A stretch of 21,334 bases of DNA, taken from the NCBI GenBank assembly GCA_964505195.1, contig CAZDGV010000030.1, positions 1-21,334 on the forward strand, written 5' to 3'. This document shows positions 7,704-15,884 of the stretch, piece by piece. Each line of letters opens with the position of its first letter. Position 1 is the first letter of the stretch. The DNA is from CAZDGV01 sp964505195 (lineage in GTDB: Bacteria > Bacteroidota > Bacteroidia > Chitinophagales > Chitinophagaceae). The position numbers were made by a program, and so were the translations under genes. The notes beneath the pieces were generated by a model. The model worked only from the letters and a program-made list of their open reading frames with translations, was not told where the DNA came from and did not search any database.

Positions 7704-7736
7704 AAAAAATCCCGTGCCAAGGCACGGGATTTTTTT
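7704..7736. terminator. Bidirectional intrinsic terminator, acn / flavin reductase
   Basis: CCCGTGC (7711-7717) pairs with GCACGGG (7722-7728) around CAAG, and the stem is extended by an A run on the left and a T run on the right (ATTTTTT). It therefore works as a T-tailed terminator on both strands. It lies 17 bases after the acn stop, and the minus-strand flavin reductase gene ends exactly at it: its stop codon (7735-7737) lies within the T/A tract. Confidence 0.93.
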
Positions 7737-8376
7737 ATTGTTGCAGCGGGTTCGTGGGCCGATCTGGCTTTGCATATTCATAACGTTCCACAAGCTGAGT
7801 AGTGTAATAGCCGTCAATCCCCAATGAGGTAATGATGTTTGCTTTTTCTAAAGCAATGAATCCATCTTTTTCCAGCAACGCATCTTCCACCCACACAGCT
7901 TGCACCGCACCGATCACAAAAAAAGTACGGTTCATTTCAATGGGAATAATTTGCTGCAATGACAACGTGTATTTAACCTTGCTTTCTTTTACAAGCGGAC
8001 AAGCAAAACCTTCTTCCCACTGAGGGGTTAGTCCTACCGCATCAAACTCACTTACTTCTGCAGGATACTTTGCGCTGGTCTGATGCGCTTTTTGCACCAT
8101 CCCTGCATCAATGAGATTAATGGAATAAATGCCCGTTGCCTCGATATTGGCAAGGGTATGCGGTGCAGCTTCCCTGGGTCTGTTTACAAAACCAATCAGC
8201 GCCGGATCAGCGCCCAGGTGCACGATATTGCTGAATATCGCCAGGTTTGGTTGACCCGCAGTATTAGCAGTAGCAATTAGACTTGCACTTTTAAAGCCAC
8301 TTAAACTATTGATAAAATGCGTTCGATAAAATCGGTCCCAGGAAGCAATTTGCTGCTGATTAAAAAACTGTTGCAT
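7735..8376 (-). CDS. Flavin reductase-like (FMN-binding split-barrel) protein
   Basis: This 213-residue protein has the fold signature of the flavin reductase-like domain family: SASLIATANTAGQPNLAIFS (about 30-49), which forms the first FMN-contacting strands, then NIVHLGADPALIGFVNRP (about 50-67), HTLANIEATGIYSINLID (about 73-90), and a later segment NRTFFVIGAVQAVWVED in the barrel. Members bind FMN and reduce flavin with NAD(P)H, or act as flavoprotein oxidoreductases of unknown substrate; the substrate here cannot be told. The ATG at 8376 gives a normal family start. It lies downstream of the SET-domain gene on the same strand, 60 bases away, so the two may be co-transcribed. It ends in the shared terminator with aconitase. 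Confidence 0.85.
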   Translation of the reverse strand: MQQFFNQQQIASWDRFYRTHFINSLSGFKSASLIATANTAGQPNLAIFSNIVHLGADPALIGFVNRPREAAPHTLANIEATGIYSINLIDAGMVQKAHQTSAKYPAEVSEFDAVGLTPQWEEGFACPLVKESKVKYTLSLQQIIPIEMNRTFFVIGAVQAVWVEDALLEKDGFIALEKANIITSLGIDGYYTTQLVERYEYAKPDRPTNPLQQ

Positions 8377-8436
8377 GTGAGTATAACAATAGAAGGCAAA
8401 GAATGTTACACACCATGAACCCTTTCTTGCATAAGT

Positions 8437-8826
8437 TTATTCATGCACTTCAAACCAAACCGGTTTTGAATCATTGAAATCGCCGTTGTAATTAATCGTA
8501 ATCTCCTCTCCCGCGGCGATGTCGCGCGCAGCTTTGATGAAAATGGTTTCTTCTTCAAAGTTCATAAAGTATTCAGCGTTTGAAGGCAAAGCGTGATTAT
8601 AGATAGGCATCCATCCCAGCGCCATGGCGCATTGCGTTTTATCTTCACCCCATTCGAAGATATAATCGTGCAGCAAGGTTTGATCGAGCAGTCTTCTTTC
8701 TTCAGACTGCATCACAATCACCGGCGCAATTTCGATAATCGTATCTGCAGCAATCGGCAATTCGGTGAATACAGCCCTGCCCTTACCGGGCGTGTTGGCA
8801 ATCAATAATCCGGATATACGCATCAT
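8437..8826 (-). CDS. Minimal SET-domain protein (probable lysine methyltransferase)
   Basis: This 129-residue protein is a bare SET domain. It has GKGRAVFTELPIAADTIIE (about 14-32, the first SET motif), YNHALPSNAEY (76-86, corresponding to the NHS-x-x-PN-x-x-Y motif) and AGEEITINY (105-113) with the catalytic-site Tyr113. There are no cysteine-rich pre- or post-SET zinc modules. SET proteins transfer methyl groups from S-adenosylmethionine to protein lysines; bacterial stand-alone members have few known substrates. Two adjacent ATGs (8826 and 8823) are possible starts. The longer frame from 8967 is rejected because its first 47 residues show no SET similarity and would cross the mgtE start. 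A TATATTTC element (one mismatch to TAnnTTTG) lies 6 bases before the ATG. The gene is divergent from mgtE. Confidence 0.82.
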   Translation of the reverse strand: MMRISGLLIANTPGKGRAVFTELPIAADTIIEIAPVIVMQSEERRLLDQTLLHDYIFEWGEDKTQCAMALGWMPIYNHALPSNAEYFMNFEEETIFIKAARDIAAGEEITINYNGDFNDSKPVWFEVHE

Positions 8827-8932
8827 TTTATAGAAATATAAAACAGGGCTTTGACACAAAGAAATTAACTTTACACGAGATTTTGAGCAGCATAGCAAAC
8901 GACTGCGTGCCGCGCGGCTGAAATGAGAAAAC

Positions 8933-10330
8933 ATGGCTTCTGAAAAAGAACTGGAAACAACAAGCATAACCGATCAGTTTGCTGAACTGATGCAAAGGAA
9001 CGACCGGCAGGAGCTGCATGCGTTTCTTGATGATCAGAATATCAGCGACGTGGCAGTATTGGTAGATGAATTTCCCGAACACGCAACCGAGATCATGCTG
9101 CACATGAGCATGCACCGTGCGGTGAGCACCTTCAAAATCTTGGATCTCTCACGCCAGAAACAGGTAATCCGTGAACTGCCCCCTTTCAAAACTGCCGAAC
9201 TGCTAAATGAATTGCCTGCGGATGATCGCACCGATTTTTTAGAAGGGCTCGACAGCAATGCGGTACGCGAATTCATCAAGCTGCTCGACACAGAAGAACG
9301 AAAAATCACCCTCTCACTGCTGGGTTATCCCGAAGGCAGCATCGGACGTTTGATGACGCCCGATTATGTATATGTATATCCAGAAAATACGGTGGATGAA
9401 GTGTTTGCCACCATCCGTAAATACGGAAAAGACAGCGAAACCATCAACGTGATTTATGTAATCAACAATAAGGGTGAGCTGCTCGATGATATTCGTATCA
9501 GTGATTTTATTCTTGCCGCGCCTACCACCAAGGTGGAAGCATTGATGGATGATCGCTTCATTGCATTGAATGCATACGACGATCAGGAAACGGCCAATGA
9601 AATTTTCAAAATGAATAACCGCGTGGCCCTGCCCGTGGTAAGCAAGTCGAATAAACTGCTGGGCATTGTAACCATTGATGATGTATTGTGGGTTGCCAGC
9701 GAGGAGTTTAGTGAAGACATGCAAAAAATGGGTGGTACCGAAGCGCTGGATGAGCCCTATCTGGAAACGCCTATCACCAAACTCTTTCGCAAAAGAATCG
9801 TATGGCTGGTAGTTCTTTTTTTAGGAGAACTGCTCACGGCTTCTGCGATGTCGTTTTTTGAAGACGAAATTGCCAAAGCTGTTGTACTGGCCCTATTTGT
9901 ACCATTAATTATTTCAAGCGGGGGCAACAGTGGTTCGCAGGCATCTACCCTCATCATTCAGGCCATGGCATTGGGTGAAATAACGGTATCGGATTGGTGG
10001 CGCGTAATGCGGCGTGAATTTTTACAGGGACTCATGCTGGGAACGGCATTGGGAATCATTGGCTTTGTACGAATTTTTATATGGCATGGCATTGCCCCGG
10101 AAGTGTATGGAAATAGCTGGGACGAAATCGGCATGGTGATTGGCTTTTCCCTTTTAGGTGTTGTGCTTTGGGGCACCATCACCGGATCGATGCTGCCCTT
10201 GCTGCTCAAAAAACTGGGTGCCGACCCGGCAGTATCCTCTGCACCTTTTGTTGCCACGCTGGTAGATGTAACAGGACTCATCATTTACTTTTCTACCGCC
10301 TTCCTGTTTTTAAAAGGGATTTTGCTGTAA
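8933..10330 (+). CDS. mgtE: Magnesium transporter MgtE
   Basis: MgtE is a homodimeric inner-membrane Mg2+ channel gated by cytosolic magnesium-sensing domains. This copy has 465 residues, close to the Thermus protein (450). The order is an N-terminal helical superhelix domain (about 15-135), a pair of CBS domains (about 138-260: SIGRLMTPDYVYVYPENTVD and then VALPVVSKSNKLLGIVTIDD), and five membrane segments (about 288-463). The signature PLIISSGGNSGSQASTL (324-340) and Asp445 in TLVDVTG, which corresponds to the pore Mg2+ ligand of the Thermus protein, are present. The ATG at 8933 has no Shine-Dalgarno sequence. A TAACTTTA element (one mismatch to TAnnTTTG) lies at 8866, which would give a leader of about 60 bases. 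It is divergent from the SET gene, and glmS follows 88 bases later with its own promoter. Confidence 0.96.
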   Translation: MASEKELETTSITDQFAELMQRNDRQELHAFLDDQNISDVAVLVDEFPEHATEIMLHMSMHRAVSTFKILDLSRQKQVIRELPPFKTAELLNELPADDRTDFLEGLDSNAVREFIKLLDTEERKITLSLLGYPEGSIGRLMTPDYVYVYPENTVDEVFATIRKYGKDSETINVIYVINNKGELLDDIRISDFILAAPTTKVEALMDDRFIALNAYDDQETANEIFKMNNRVALPVVSKSNKLLGIVTIDDVLWVASEEFSEDMQKMGGTEALDEPYLETPITKLFRKRIVWLVVLFLGELLTASAMSFFEDEIAKAVVLALFVPLIISSGGNSGSQASTLIIQAMALGEITVSDWWRVMRREFLQGLMLGTALGIIGFVRIFIWHGIAPEVYGNSWDEIGMVIGFSLLGVVLWGTITGSMLPLLLKKLGADPAVSSAPFVATLVDVTGLIIYFSTAFLFLKGILL

Positions 10331-10360
10331 AGTAAAGTGCTCACCGTTGCAGAAAAAATC

Positions 10361-10393
10361 TTGGCGCTGGCATCGCCCGATCCCCTATTTTTG
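10361..10393 (+). promoter_or_regulatory. glmS promoter: TTG box, 22-base spacer, TATTTTTG
   Basis: TTG at 10361-10363 and an exact TAnnTTTG element (TATTTTTG) at 10386-10393 are 22 bases apart, within the spacing range known for this phylum. The predicted start near 10398 gives a leader of about 20 bases before the ATG at 10419. This is too short for a glmS ribozyme, and none is seen. Confidence 0.7.
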
Positions 10394-10418
10394 ATACGGA
10401 TTATAACTCATCTAACTT

Positions 10419-12242
10419 ATGTGCGGAATTGTAGGTTACACCGGACCGCGGCAGGCCTATGCTGTGATCTTAAAAGGATTAAAACGCCTTGAATATCGTG
10501 GTTACGACAGCAGCGGCATTGCCCTGCTGAACGACGATTTGAAAGTTTACAAGAAAAAAGGGAAGGTTGCAGAGCTGGAAGACAGTCTCATTGGACAGTC
10601 GATGCAGGGTAATACCGGCATCGGACATACCCGCTGGGCTACTCACGGAGAACCCAGCGATCGAAATGCTCACCCTCACCTAAGTGCAAGTGGCCGGCTG
10701 GCCATGATTCACAATGGCATCATCGAAAACTATGCAAGCATCAAGCAGGAGCTTGAGAAAAAAGGATATCGCTTTAACAGCGATACCGACACTGAAGTAT
10801 TGCTGAATTTTATCGACGACATCCAGCAGCACAACGATTGCAGTTTGGAAGAAGCAGTACGCGTAGCCCTTAAGCGCGTAGTAGGCGCCTATTGCATCTT
10901 ACTGATCGACCAGCAAGATCCTGAAACCATTATTGCCGCCCGCAAGGGCAGTCCGCTCGTGATCGGCATTGGCAAAAACGAACATTTCCTTGCCAGCGAT
11001 GCCTCACCCATCATTGAATACACCAAGGAAGTAGTCTATGTAAACGACTACGAGCTGGCTATCGTAAAGCCCGGAGAGTTAACGCTCAAAAACCTAGGTA
11101 ACGAAAAAATTACCCCTTATGTTACCCAGCTCGATATGGAGCTGGCGGCAATAGAAAAAGGTGGATATGAGCATTTTATGCTCAAAGAAATTTTTGAACA
11201 ACCCGGCACCATTTACGATTGCTTGCGTGGCAGACTAGATGTTGAAAGCGCAACGATAACGATGCGTGGCGTAGAACAGCTGAGTAATATTCAGCGGATC
11301 ATCATTATTGCCTGTGGTACCAGCTGGCATGCCGGATTGGTAGCTGAATACATCATTGAAGAATTATGTCGCATTCCCGTTGAAGTAGAATATGCTTCCG
11401 AATTCAGATACCGCAATCCGGTTATACAGCCCGGGGACTTGATCATTGCCGTTTCGCAAAGCGGCGAAACAGCCGATACGCTCGTTGCCATTGAAAAAGC
11501 AAAGGAAAAAGGAGCCATCATTTTTGGCGTAGTGAATGTGGTGGGCTCTTCTATTGCGCGCTTATCGCACAGCGGTGCTTATACGCATGCCGGTCCTGAA
11601 ATTGGCGTGGCTTCTACCAAAGCATTTACGGCACAGCTGGTAGTGCTTACTATGGTAGCGCTGAAACTTGCAAAAGAAAAAGGCAGCATCAGCGATGAAC
11701 GATTTGTACAGCTGCTGGCAGAGCTGGATGCCCTGCCGGAAAAAGCATCTACGATTCTCAAACAGACAGACAAGCTGCAAAAAATTGCAAACAAGTACAA
11801 GGATGCAACGGATGCCCTGTTTCTGGGCCGCGGATATAATTTTCCGGTTGCCCTGGAAGGCGCCCTTAAGCTGAAAGAAATTTCCTACATCCATGCCGAA
11901 GGTTACCCTGCTGCAGAAATGAAACATGGACCCATTGCGCTGGTGACCGATACCTTGCCCGTTATTTTTGTTGCTACACGCGATGCCTACCATGAAAAAG
12001 TGGTAAGCAATATGCAGGAAATCAAAGCAAGAAAAGGTAAAATCATTTCAATTATTACCGAAGGCGATACACTCAGCGCCGGATTGTCGGATGATTATTT
12101 TGAAATCCCCGCAGCAGATGAAATTGTTGCCCCGATTCTTAGCGTAATACCACTGCAGTTACTGGCTTACTACACGGGTATTGCCAAAGGTTGTGATGTA
12201 GATAAGCCACGTAACCTTGCGAAAAGCGTAACGGTAGAATAA
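10419..12242 (+). CDS. glmS: Glutamine-fructose-6-phosphate aminotransferase (isomerizing)
   Basis: GlmS makes glucosamine 6-phosphate from fructose 6-phosphate and glutamine, the entry step to peptidoglycan and LPS amino sugars. At 607 residues it has the standard length (E. coli 609). The protein starts MCGIVGYTG, so Cys2 becomes the N-terminal catalytic nucleophile after removal of Met. The glutaminase domain includes RGYDSSGIA (about 28-36), HTRWATHGEPS and HNGIIENY. Two SIS sugar-isomerase domains follow, with CGTSWHAG (from 299), SQSGETADTL and ASTKAFTAQ. The C-terminus NLAKSVTVE is the usual family end. It has its own predicted promoter. The DUF4954 gene follows 29 bases after the stop, with no terminator between them, so the two are likely co-transcribed. 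Confidence 0.98.
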   Translation: MCGIVGYTGPRQAYAVILKGLKRLEYRGYDSSGIALLNDDLKVYKKKGKVAELEDSLIGQSMQGNTGIGHTRWATHGEPSDRNAHPHLSASGRLAMIHNGIIENYASIKQELEKKGYRFNSDTDTEVLLNFIDDIQQHNDCSLEEAVRVALKRVVGAYCILLIDQQDPETIIAARKGSPLVIGIGKNEHFLASDASPIIEYTKEVVYVNDYELAIVKPGELTLKNLGNEKITPYVTQLDMELAAIEKGGYEHFMLKEIFEQPGTIYDCLRGRLDVESATITMRGVEQLSNIQRIIIIACGTSWHAGLVAEYIIEELCRIPVEVEYASEFRYRNPVIQPGDLIIAVSQSGETADTLVAIEKAKEKGAIIFGVVNVVGSSIARLSHSGAYTHAGPEIGVASTKAFTAQLVVLTMVALKLAKEKGSISDERFVQLLAELDALPEKASTILKQTDKLQKIANKYKDATDALFLGRGYNFPVALEGALKLKEISYIHAEGYPAAEMKHGPIALVTDTLPVIFVATRDAYHEKVVSNMQEIKARKGKIISIITEGDTLSAGLSDDYFEIPAADEIVAPILSVIPLQLLAYYTGIAKGCDVDKPRNLAKSVTVE

Positions 12243-12271
12243 CCCATTGCCTTCAGCAAAATAAAAACCCT

Positions 12272-14464
12272 ATGAATCTCATCCATAAAAAACCCATCAG
12301 CGATCTTGGCTTTCATTTCATTCCTGAAGGAATGTTGCCAAAAGGAGCCGATGAATACTATCTGCGCAATAAACAAAACCGAGCAGGCATTACATACCGT
12401 CCGCTCAAAAAGTCGGAAATCAAAATACTGGAGCGCAACCTCAACACTGCCGACTCCTGGCGCAATGTACTCGTATCAGACGCATTTGATCCCGAGCTGG
12501 TAAAGTATTCGAGATTTTTCGGATTTGTGCGCATTGGAAAGCTGGAACCGGCGCTGCTAGAGTTTCATGCGGTACGCGTACCTGTTGGCATATACAATAG
12601 CACGATTATCAGCTGCGACATTGGAGACAATGTAGCGATTGATCATGTGAATTATCTGAGTCACTATATCATTGGCAACGAAGTGATTCTTGCCAACATC
12701 AACGAAATGGGTACCACCAACTATGCTAAGTTTGGCAATGGTGTTCTCAAAGAAGGTGAAACAGAAGGCATTCGCATTTGGCTGGAAATTTGCAATGAAA
12801 ACGGAGGACGCCGTATCCTGCCCTTCAACGGCATGCTCCCAGGTGATGCTTGGCTATGGAGTCGCAACCGAGACAACAAAGCATTACATGCGCAGTTTAA
12901 AAAAATGACGGAAGCGCAGTTTGATGCAAAAAGAGGTTATTACGGAAAAGTGGGCGACCATACCGTAATCAAAAACTGTAAAATCATTAAAGATGTGTGG
13001 ATTGGAAGCAATGCCTACATCAAAGGTGCCAATAAGCTGAAAAACATCACCATCAATTCTTCCGAAGCAGCGCCCTCGCAAATTGGGGAAGGTTGTGAAA
13101 TGGTCAATGGCATTGTAGGTTTTGGCTCACGTGCTTTTTACGGCGTAAAAGCCGTGCGCTTTGTGATGGGCTCCAACACCCAACTCAAATATGGCGCACG
13201 ACTCATCAATGGCTATTTGGGGGACAATGCCACCATCTCCTGCTGCGAAGTGCTGAACGCACTGATTTTTCCGGCACATGAGCAACACCATAATAATTCT
13301 TTTTTGTGTGCTGCAACGGTCATGGGCCAAAGCAATATTCCCGCAGGTGCTACCATTGGCAGCAATCATAATAGCCGGGGCGCTGATGGAGAAATTGTTG
13401 CTGGACGCGGCTTCTGGCCTGCATTGTGTGTAAGCATCAAACACAACTCAAAATTCGCATCTTATACCCTGCTTGCTAAAGGCGATTATCCCGCAGAATT
13501 AAATATTCCTATTCCATTTTCACTGGTAAGCATCGATGCGCAAAAAAATCAGCTGGTGGTGATGCCGGGCTATTGGATGCTTTACAACATGTATGCTCTG
13601 GCGAGAAATGCATGGAAGTATGCAGACCGTGACCAGCGCTACGATAAAACGCAGCTGCTCGAACATCATTTTCTTGCACCGGACACAGTCAACGAAATGT
13701 TTACCGCGCTGGATATGTTTGCACGCTTTACGGGCAAAGCGCTCAAAGGCGGAAGAAAAAACAGTGCGACGGATGCTGCCGAAGGAAAAAAACTCCTGGA
13801 TACCCATCCTGAAAAAGTAGCAGCACTGAACATTGTAGCAGAAGGGTTTGAAAACAGCACCCGTGAAACGGTATTGATAAAAGTAGATCAGGCCTACCCA
13901 TTGTTTCGTAAGATGATTACGTATTATGCTTCCAGCACTTTTTTGACATTCATTGAAGCAGCAGGAATACCGAATTTTAAAGCGCTTTTACAATACCTAA
14001 CCGCAAAGCCTAAAAGAACTGCTTGGGAAAATGTAGGTGGACAACTCATGCGCTCAAGCGATGTTGAAAAACTCAAAGCAGCGATCGAAAAAAATAAAAT
14101 TAAGGGCTGGGATGAGGTGCATGCTTTTTATAAGAAAATGTCGGACGAGTATCTTCTGCAAAAACTCCAACATGCACATGCGGCGATCTTAGAACTTTAT
14201 GGAGAGAAAACACTGACGGCAGACAGACTGAAACAATTGTTCCAGCAACATATTGAAACCAAAACATGGATTACGGAGGCAATTTATCAGTCGAGAAGAA
14301 AAGACTATACCAATCCTTTCCGCAAAATGGTATACGAATCTATAGCCGAAATGGAAACGGTAAACGGCAAGCTCAAAGACAATAGCTTTATCCGTGATCA
14401 GTATGCAGAACTGGAAATCGCGAAAAAACAAATGCAACAGCTGAATCGCCGTTTCTTTCGCTAG
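12272..14464 (+). CDS. DUF4954 left-handed beta-helix protein
   Basis: This is a 730-residue protein of a family with no known function. Residues about 100-400 contain hexapeptide-repeat-like stretches typical of a left-handed parallel beta-helix, for example IYNSTIISCDIGDNVAIDHV (about 110-129), then VIKNCKIIKDVWIGSNAYIK, then MGSNTQLKYGARLINGYLGD and IPAGATIGSNHNSRGADGEI. Conserved-looking polar clusters EQHHNN (about 337-342) and NHNSRGADGE lie at the end of the helix and could form an active site. The C-terminal part (about 440-730) is predicted mostly helical, with many K and E. There is no signal peptide, so it should be cytoplasmic. It lies 29 bases after glmS. Beta-helix enzymes such as GlmU, LpxA and LpxD act on amino-sugar nucleotides, so a role in the same metabolism is plausible, but this is inference only. 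It is convergent with der, with 13 bases between. Confidence 0.88.
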   Translation: MNLIHKKPISDLGFHFIPEGMLPKGADEYYLRNKQNRAGITYRPLKKSEIKILERNLNTADSWRNVLVSDAFDPELVKYSRFFGFVRIGKLEPALLEFHAVRVPVGIYNSTIISCDIGDNVAIDHVNYLSHYIIGNEVILANINEMGTTNYAKFGNGVLKEGETEGIRIWLEICNENGGRRILPFNGMLPGDAWLWSRNRDNKALHAQFKKMTEAQFDAKRGYYGKVGDHTVIKNCKIIKDVWIGSNAYIKGANKLKNITINSSEAAPSQIGEGCEMVNGIVGFGSRAFYGVKAVRFVMGSNTQLKYGARLINGYLGDNATISCCEVLNALIFPAHEQHHNNSFLCAATVMGQSNIPAGATIGSNHNSRGADGEIVAGRGFWPALCVSIKHNSKFASYTLLAKGDYPAELNIPIPFSLVSIDAQKNQLVVMPGYWMLYNMYALARNAWKYADRDQRYDKTQLLEHHFLAPDTVNEMFTALDMFARFTGKALKGGRKNSATDAAEGKKLLDTHPEKVAALNIVAEGFENSTRETVLIKVDQAYPLFRKMITYYASSTFLTFIEAAGIPNFKALLQYLTAKPKRTAWENVGGQLMRSSDVEKLKAAIEKNKIKGWDEVHAFYKKMSDEYLLQKLQHAHAAILELYGEKTLTADRLKQLFQQHIETKTWITEAIYQSRRKDYTNPFRKMVYESIAEMETVNGKLKDNSFIRDQYAELEIAKKQMQQLNRRFFR

Positions 14465-14477
14465 CGGTTAAGCCAAT

Positions 14478-15791
14478 TTACTTTTTACGGAAGAACAAAC
14501 GGATAGGAACGCCCTTAAAATCGAAGGACTTACGCAACTGATTTTCCAGGTAATTGCGGTAGGGTTGCTTTACATCATCCGGATGATTACAGAAGAAAGC
14601 AAAAGAAGGCACTGCAGTAGGTAATTGCGTGGCATACTTGATGCTTACTGCCACCCCACGCACTACGGGAGGATGAAAAGCCTGAATGGCTTGTTGCACT
14701 ACTTCATTGAGTCGAGCTGTCGCTACTTTTTGCTGGCGGTTTTCATACACTTTAATGGCGGCTTCAATGCCTTGCATGATGCGCAGCTTCTCCGTAGCAG
14801 ATATAAAAACAATGGGCACATCATTGAAAGGTGCGAGACGCTGTTTGAGCTCGCGCTCATAATCACGCGCGGTATTGGTTTCTTTTTTTACAAGATCCCA
14901 TTTGTTTACCAGCACCACCATGCCCTTTCCTTTTTTGGTAGCCAAACTATAAATGTTGAGATCCTGCTGCGTAATACCCTTTTCGGCATCCAGCAGTAAC
15001 ATACAAACATCCGCTTCGTCCATGGCGCGGATGGCGCGAATCACAGAATAAAACTCAAGGTCTTCATGCACTTTATTCTTGCGACGAATCCCCGCCGTAT
15101 CGATCAGTACAAATTCCTTTTGAAATAATTTATAGTGTGTGTGAATGGTATCCCTTGTTGTACCTGCCACATCACTTACAATGGTACGCTCTTCACCCAG
15201 CAAGGCATTCAGCAGCGATGACTTGCCTACATTGGGCTGGCCGATGATAGCAAAACGGGGAACAGCCACCGCATCTTCTTCCTGCAATGCATCTTCAGGA
15301 ATGAGTTCAGCAATGGCATCCAGCAATTCTCCACTACCACTGCCGGTCATAGAAGAAATAAAATGAACATGTTCGAACCCAAGTGCATAAAATTCAGCCG
15401 CTTCCATTAAGCGATCGTGATTGTCCACTTTATTCACTGCAAGAAAAACGGGTTTGGTGGTACGACGCAATACATCCGCCATTGATTCATCCAGGTCGGT
15501 GATACCGGTTGCCGCATCGCACATAAACACAATGGCATTGGCTTCATCGAGGGCAATGCGCACTTGCTTGCGAATTTCGCGCTCAAACACATCATCGCTT
15601 TCCGGCACAAAGCCGCCGGTATCAATCAGATTGAAATATTTTCCGTTCCAGTCGGCCACCCCATACTGACGATCACGGGTAACGCCGCTTTGGTCATCTA
15701 CAATGGCCTTGCGTTGCTCCAGCAAACGATTGAAAAAAGTACTCTTTCCCACATTGGGCCTCCCCACAATTGCTACGGTAAATCCGGCCAT
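14478..15791 (-). CDS. der: GTPase Der (EngA), ribosome assembly
   Basis: Der is an essential GTPase with two tandem G domains that helps assemble the 50S subunit. At 437 residues it has the usual length. The first G domain has GRPNVGKS (10-17), DTGG (57-60) and NKVD (120-123). The second has GQPNVGKS (184-191), DTAG (231-234) and NKWD (296-299). A KH-like C-terminal domain follows (about 350-435), ending with a basic tail that includes KGVPIRLFFRKK. The ATG at 15791 places the first P-loop at the normal position. It lies 93 bases downstream of era on the same strand and has its own exact TACTTTTG element. It is convergent with the DUF4954 gene, and I see no terminator hairpin in the 13 bases between them, so the two transcripts probably overlap at the 3' ends. 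Confidence 0.98.
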   Translation of the reverse strand: MAGFTVAIVGRPNVGKSTFFNRLLEQRKAIVDDQSGVTRDRQYGVADWNGKYFNLIDTGGFVPESDDVFEREIRKQVRIALDEANAIVFMCDAATGITDLDESMADVLRRTTKPVFLAVNKVDNHDRLMEAAEFYALGFEHVHFISSMTGSGSGELLDAIAELIPEDALQEEDAVAVPRFAIIGQPNVGKSSLLNALLGEERTIVSDVAGTTRDTIHTHYKLFQKEFVLIDTAGIRRKNKVHEDLEFYSVIRAIRAMDEADVCMLLLDAEKGITQQDLNIYSLATKKGKGMVVLVNKWDLVKKETNTARDYERELKQRLAPFNDVPIVFISATEKLRIMQGIEAAIKVYENRQQKVATARLNEVVQQAIQAFHPPVVRGVAVSIKYATQLPTAVPSFAFFCNHPDDVKQPYRNYLENQLRKSFDFKGVPIRLFFRKK

Positions 15792-15809
15792 AAATTTGAT
15801 TTCAGCCTA

Positions 15810-15817
15810 CAAAAGTA
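15810..15817 (-). promoter_or_regulatory. der -7 promoter element, TACTTTTG
   Basis: This is an exact TAnnTTTG match on the minus strand, 18 bases before the der ATG at 15791, giving a predicted leader of about 13 bases. There is no TTG at the -33 position; an inverted repeat (15824-15844) occupies it. Confidence 0.55.
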
Positions 15818-15823
15818 CAACCA

Positions 15824-15844
15824 TTTCGCCAGCCCGCTGCGAAA
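15824..15844. repeat. Inverted repeat in the era-der gap
   Basis: TTTCG (15824-15828) and CAG (15830-15832) pair with CTG (15837-15839) and CGAAA (15840-15844), with one bulged base and a CCCG loop. On the minus strand it lies after the era stop and directly upstream of the der -7 element. No T run follows it, so it is not a canonical terminator; it could be an attenuating hairpin or an operator. Confidence 0.4.
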
Positions 15845-15884
15845 CAGATGCGATAAGAGCAAAACAGTGTTGGATTACACTTAC

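Noticed and set aside
10331..10418. glmS ribozyme or riboswitch upstream of glmS
   Set aside because: The predicted leader is only about 20 bases, and no ribozyme-like sequence is present; the ribozyme is known mainly from Firmicutes.
13126..13134. CACGTG core near 13128 as a parS site
   Set aside because: The flanks do not match TGTTTCACGTGAAACA and the site lies within the DUF4954 coding sequence.
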